In this document: one piece after another, positions 61,809 through 64,000 of the stretch | Position numbering within the stretch: the stretch's first letter is position 1 | How the letters are laid out: each line of letters opens with the position of its first letter | Source of the DNA: JBDTSW01 sp963807385 | GTDB taxonomy: Bacteria > Actinomycetota > Thermoleophilia > Solirubrobacterales > 70-9 | Direction of reading: 5' to 3' | Assembly: GCA_963807385.1 (NCBI GenBank) | Contig: CAWEBQ010000003.1 | Location: forward strand, 682,001-746,000 | Length of the DNA stretch: 64,000 nt | Program-made: the position numbers and the translations under genes | The notes under the pieces: model-generated | Database searches by the model: none | Seen by the model: only the letters and a program-made list of their open reading frames with translations | Told to the model about the DNA's origin: nothing

Positions 61809-63536
61809 CTCCCCGGCGACGGCCTCGAATGTGCGCACGGCGCCGGCGTCCATCTCGGTCCGCCAGCGACCGATCCGGTCGGGACGCGGCGGCTCGGCCA
61901 CGAGCGCATGCTGCTCCGCCCGCCGTTCGGCCACGGGGGCCATGCGCTCCGCGGCTCCCAGGTGATAGCCCAGCACCGCGTCGTCCCAGGGCAGGTCGAG
62001 GAACCGCGTGAGCCGGCGGAGGGCCGGGGCCGGATCGGTCACGAGCGCCTCGTAGCGAACCTCCGTGTAGGCGTGCGGGGGTAGGCGGGAGGCCTGCCGG
62101 CGGGCGCCCACGGTGCGCTGGCGCCACAGGCGTGCCGCGCCCTCGACATCGTCCGGCCCCCAGCTCACGCCGGCCAGCGAGACGGCGACGTCCCGGCCAT
62201 CCCGGATGACCTGGACGAAGCGCGCCTCCGGCACCACCGCGCTGATCATCCGCATCCGGCGCGAGTAGCCGGGGGTCTTATCACCCCACCGCGGCTTCCC
62301 GACGCGGCGGGCGTGAACGACGTGCACGCAGCGAACGGCGTCGGCCAGACGCAGGGGCCGGATCGCGCTGAGGTGCGCGGCCAGCTCGCCGGGATCCAGT
62401 CCGAGGGCCGGCCATCGGCGATGGGAGACGATCAACTCGTGCGTCATTCGCCGAAGCTCGTCCTGGCTAGCCCCCTCGGAGTCGAGCTTTCGCCAGCGGC
62501 GCACCAGCATCGGGATGAAGTGGGTCTCGGCCGGGATCGCTAGCCGCGGATGAGCGTCCAGCATCAACCGCAGGAGCGTGGTGCCGGAGCGCGGGGTGCC
62601 GATGACGAACGGGACCGGCGGTGGCCGGGGATCCGCCCGCAGGCGGGCCGCCGATGCGCGGAGCCGACCCGGCGTCGCCTGCGCCCGGGCCAGCGCCGTG
62701 CGCGGGTCCACCCGGGGCGCGGGGGGGGCGGTCCAGGGGCCGAGCCGCCCCAGCCGGTCTCGAAAGCGGGTGTCCTCGACGACCAGGTCGTCGGGGGTGT
62801 CAACCACCTCCCGCGCGTAATAGTCCTCGAGCTCACCGCGGCGCCAGAGCCTGTACTCGCGCCGCCGGTTGCGGTTGAACCGCTCCTTCGGGGTGTTGGC
62901 GTGCTCGATCGTGCGCCCACGGATGATCACGCCGTGCTCGAACTGGTCGTAGGTTCGCATCTGGAAATGGAGCACCTCGACGGAGCCCAGCCGGACCGTC
63001 CTGCCGGCCGCCGGCTGCGCCGGCCGGTGCACCCCCTCGATCCTCAGCCCCGGACGGGCCCGGTGGATCCACTTCGGCAGCAGGGGCAGGTGAAGCTTGT
63101 TGACGGCCGCCCGCTGACGAAGCGTCATCCGCTCCCACCACGGCCGGCCGTCCTCCGGAGTCGGCACGAAGTTCAAGCGCCGGCACACCACGCCCCCGAT
63201 GCCGGGGTCGAGGGCGGCGACCGCCTCCTTCAAGGTGCCGCTCTCCGGGAACCAGAACTCGTCCGCGTCGTTGGGGAGCACCCAGTCCGCCCCCTCCTCG
63301 TCGATCGCGATTCGCGCCATCCGGGTCAGCCACCGCGCCTGGCGGTAGACGCCCGGTTCGTCGATCACCCGGACGAGCCCACGCGTCTCGTAGTCGCGCA
63401 GGATCTCCCGCGTGCCGTCCCGCGACCCGTTGTCCATGACGACGGCGAAGTCCACTCCCTGGGAGAAGTGGTAGTCGAGGTTCTCCCGCACGACGTCGGC
63501 CTCATCGCGTACGAGCAGGGTCATCACCAGGCGCAT
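61734..63536 (-). CDS. Fusion: GT2-type glycosyltransferase + sulfotransferase
   Basis: A 600-residue protein. Residues 1-290 match the DUF/GT2-GT92-like glycosyltransferases: MTLLVRDEADVVRENLDYHFSQGVDFAVVMDNGSRDGT, then PNDADEFWFPESG (DxD-type metal site). From about residue 300 comes a sulfotransferase with the PAPS 5'-phosphosulfate loop FVIGTPRSGTTLLRL and the 3'-phosphate motif VQVIRDGRDVAVSLAG. It probably adds a sugar and a sulfate to the same surface glycan or lipid. There is no signal or anchor, so it should be cytosolic. Confidence 0.88.
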   Translation of the reverse strand: MRLVMTLLVRDEADVVRENLDYHFSQGVDFAVVMDNGSRDGTREILRDYETRGLVRVIDEPGVYRQARWLTRMARIAIDEEGADWVLPNDADEFWFPESGTLKEAVAALDPGIGGVVCRRLNFVPTPEDGRPWWERMTLRQRAAVNKLHLPLLPKWIHRARPGLRIEGVHRPAQPAAGRTVRLGSVEVLHFQMRTYDQFEHGVIIRGRTIEHANTPKERFNRNRRREYRLWRRGELEDYYAREVVDTPDDLVVEDTRFRDRLGRLGPWTAPPAPRVDPRTALARAQATPGRLRASAARLRADPRPPPVPFVIGTPRSGTTLLRLMLDAHPRLAIPAETHFIPMLVRRWRKLDSEGASQDELRRMTHELIVSHRRWPALGLDPGELAAHLSAIRPLRLADAVRCVHVVHARRVGKPRWGDKTPGYSRRMRMISAVVPEARFVQVIRDGRDVAVSLAGVSWGPDDVEGAARLWRQRTVGARRQASRLPPHAYTEVRYEALVTDPAPALRRLTRFLDLPWDDAVLGYHLGAAERMAPVAERRAEQHALVAEPPRPDRIGRWRTEMDAGAVRTFEAVAGELLEDLGYGLAGARSGVELGGESRS

Positions 63537-63567
63537 CGGGCTCTCACCCTGCCATGCCCGGAGGGGT

Positions 63568-64000
63568 CTAGGGGTGCTCGATGCGGATCAGCTGATTGTC
63601 CGCCACGTCGTGGAGGGTCCGGATGGCGCCGTCGGTCCAGCGCACGGTCACACGGTCGACCGTCGTCGAGTCCCCAAGGCCGAAGTAGGTGCGCCAGTCG
63701 CCGGCCGAGTACCTCGAGCTGTCGCTCTGCCCGACCCAGGCCGTCTGCTCAGCACCGCCCGCCGCGATCCGCACCCGGGCGCCCGGGGCCTCGCGGGCAC
63801 CGCTCCGGCCCCCGACGTCCACCTGCAGCCAGTGGTCGAGGGCGAGGTTGTTGCGGAACAGCGAGCTGAACCGCCCGGAGTCACCGCGGGCCGTTAGGGC
63901 CCCGTCGCGGTCGCCGTCTCCGTCCACGTCCATCCACACCGCCCGGGCCGTCCTCAGGCTCCCGGTGGCGAGCATCCCGGTCGCGGTGAAGCCACCCTGC
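63568..64000 (-). CDS. ASPIC/UnbV-type repeat protein, C-terminal part only
   Basis: The frame is open to the window edge, so the N-terminus is missing. The visible 143 residues include a VCBS/FG-GAP-like repeat (RTARAVWMDVDGDGDRDGALT) and the ASPIC_UnbV domain: LFRNNLALDHWLQVDVGG, GARVRIAAGGAEQTAWV, FGLGDSTTVDRVTVRWTDGAIRTL and DVADNQLIRIEHP at the end. Such proteins are usually exported and Ca2+-binding. The gene is 31 bp from the GT2-sulfotransferase gene on the same strand, upstream of it. Confidence 0.85.
   Translation of the reverse strand, partial: QGGFTATGMLATGSLRTARAVWMDVDGDGDRDGALTARGDSGRFSSLFRNNLALDHWLQVDVGGRSGAREAPGARVRIAAGGAEQTAWVGQSDSSRYSAGDWRTYFGLGDSTTVDRVTVRWTDGAIRTLHDVADNQLIRIEHP

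Overview
The window is high-GC bacterial chromosome, densely packed and without rRNA, phage, insertion-sequence or CRISPR signal. The gene content points to an actinobacterium, most likely of the Thermoleophilia (Solirubrobacterales/Gaiellales type). It has a dnaK-grpE-dnaJ-hspR operon with a MerR-type HspR, actinobacterial inositol-phosphate synthase beside a CDP-alcohol phosphotransferase, an F420-type luciferase-like oxidoreductase, two large LuxR-family ATPase (LAL) regulators and a perfect Gram-positive-type LexA box. This placement is inference from gene content; there is no rRNA to confirm it.

Layout. 0-11 kb: catabolic and housekeeping genes (M20 amidohydrolase cut by the window edge, flavoprotein, APC permease, universal stress protein, enolase-superfamily protein, ferritin). 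A TetR regulator with a palindromic operator faces an MpaB-like oxygenase and an SDR; then an HD protein, an enoyl-CoA hydratase and a secreted EEP lipoprotein. 11-26 kb: tRNA-Asp, FAH hydrolase, a polytopic glycosyltransferase-like protein, a GGDEF-EAL protein, an alpha/beta hydrolase, tRNA-Val squeezed between an antiporter and a small membrane protein, a catalase-type peroxidase, an atypical SDR, a ZIP transporter, lgt, tRNA-Glu, an SOS-box-controlled frameshifted HTH gene, argF, and phasin/histone-like proteins. 26-36 kb: metallopeptidase, RlmD-like methyltransferase, LLM oxidoreductase, secreted GH5, UDG-family protein coupled to a glycosyltransferase-PHP fusion, and a GT1 glycosyltransferase.

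35-48 kb is the most accessory-looking part. Two LAL regulators bracket a membrane protein, a secreted RTX-repeat protein, a lipoprotein gene with an in-frame stop, a VapBC-type pair and another lipoprotein. A recurring 18-bp element (GTAGGNNNTTCCCCCATG) lies in its intergenic spaces. 48-53 kb: a phosphatidylinositol pathway operon (PAP2 protein, CDP-alcohol phosphotransferase, inositol-phosphate synthase), a PfkB kinase, endonuclease III and a membrane-anchored cytochrome c. 53-61 kb: the HspR heat-shock regulon (dnaK, grpE, dnaJ, hspR, a small membrane protein, then clpB under its own promoter), with matching half-sites upstream of dnaK and clpB. 61-64 kb: nucleotide-sugar epimerase, a glycosyltransferase-sulfotransferase fusion and the C-terminus of an ASPIC/UnbV protein, which look like cell-surface carbohydrate genes.

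Several starts have a -10-like TANNNT hexamer about 6-7 nt before the start codon and no Shine-Dalgarno sequence, so leaderless translation is probably common here. The best leads for new biology are the LexA-box/HTH gene beside tRNA-Glu, the shared 18-bp elements between the two LAL regulators, the GT-PHP and GT2-sulfotransferase fusions, and the candidate PIP phosphatase in the inositol-lipid operon.
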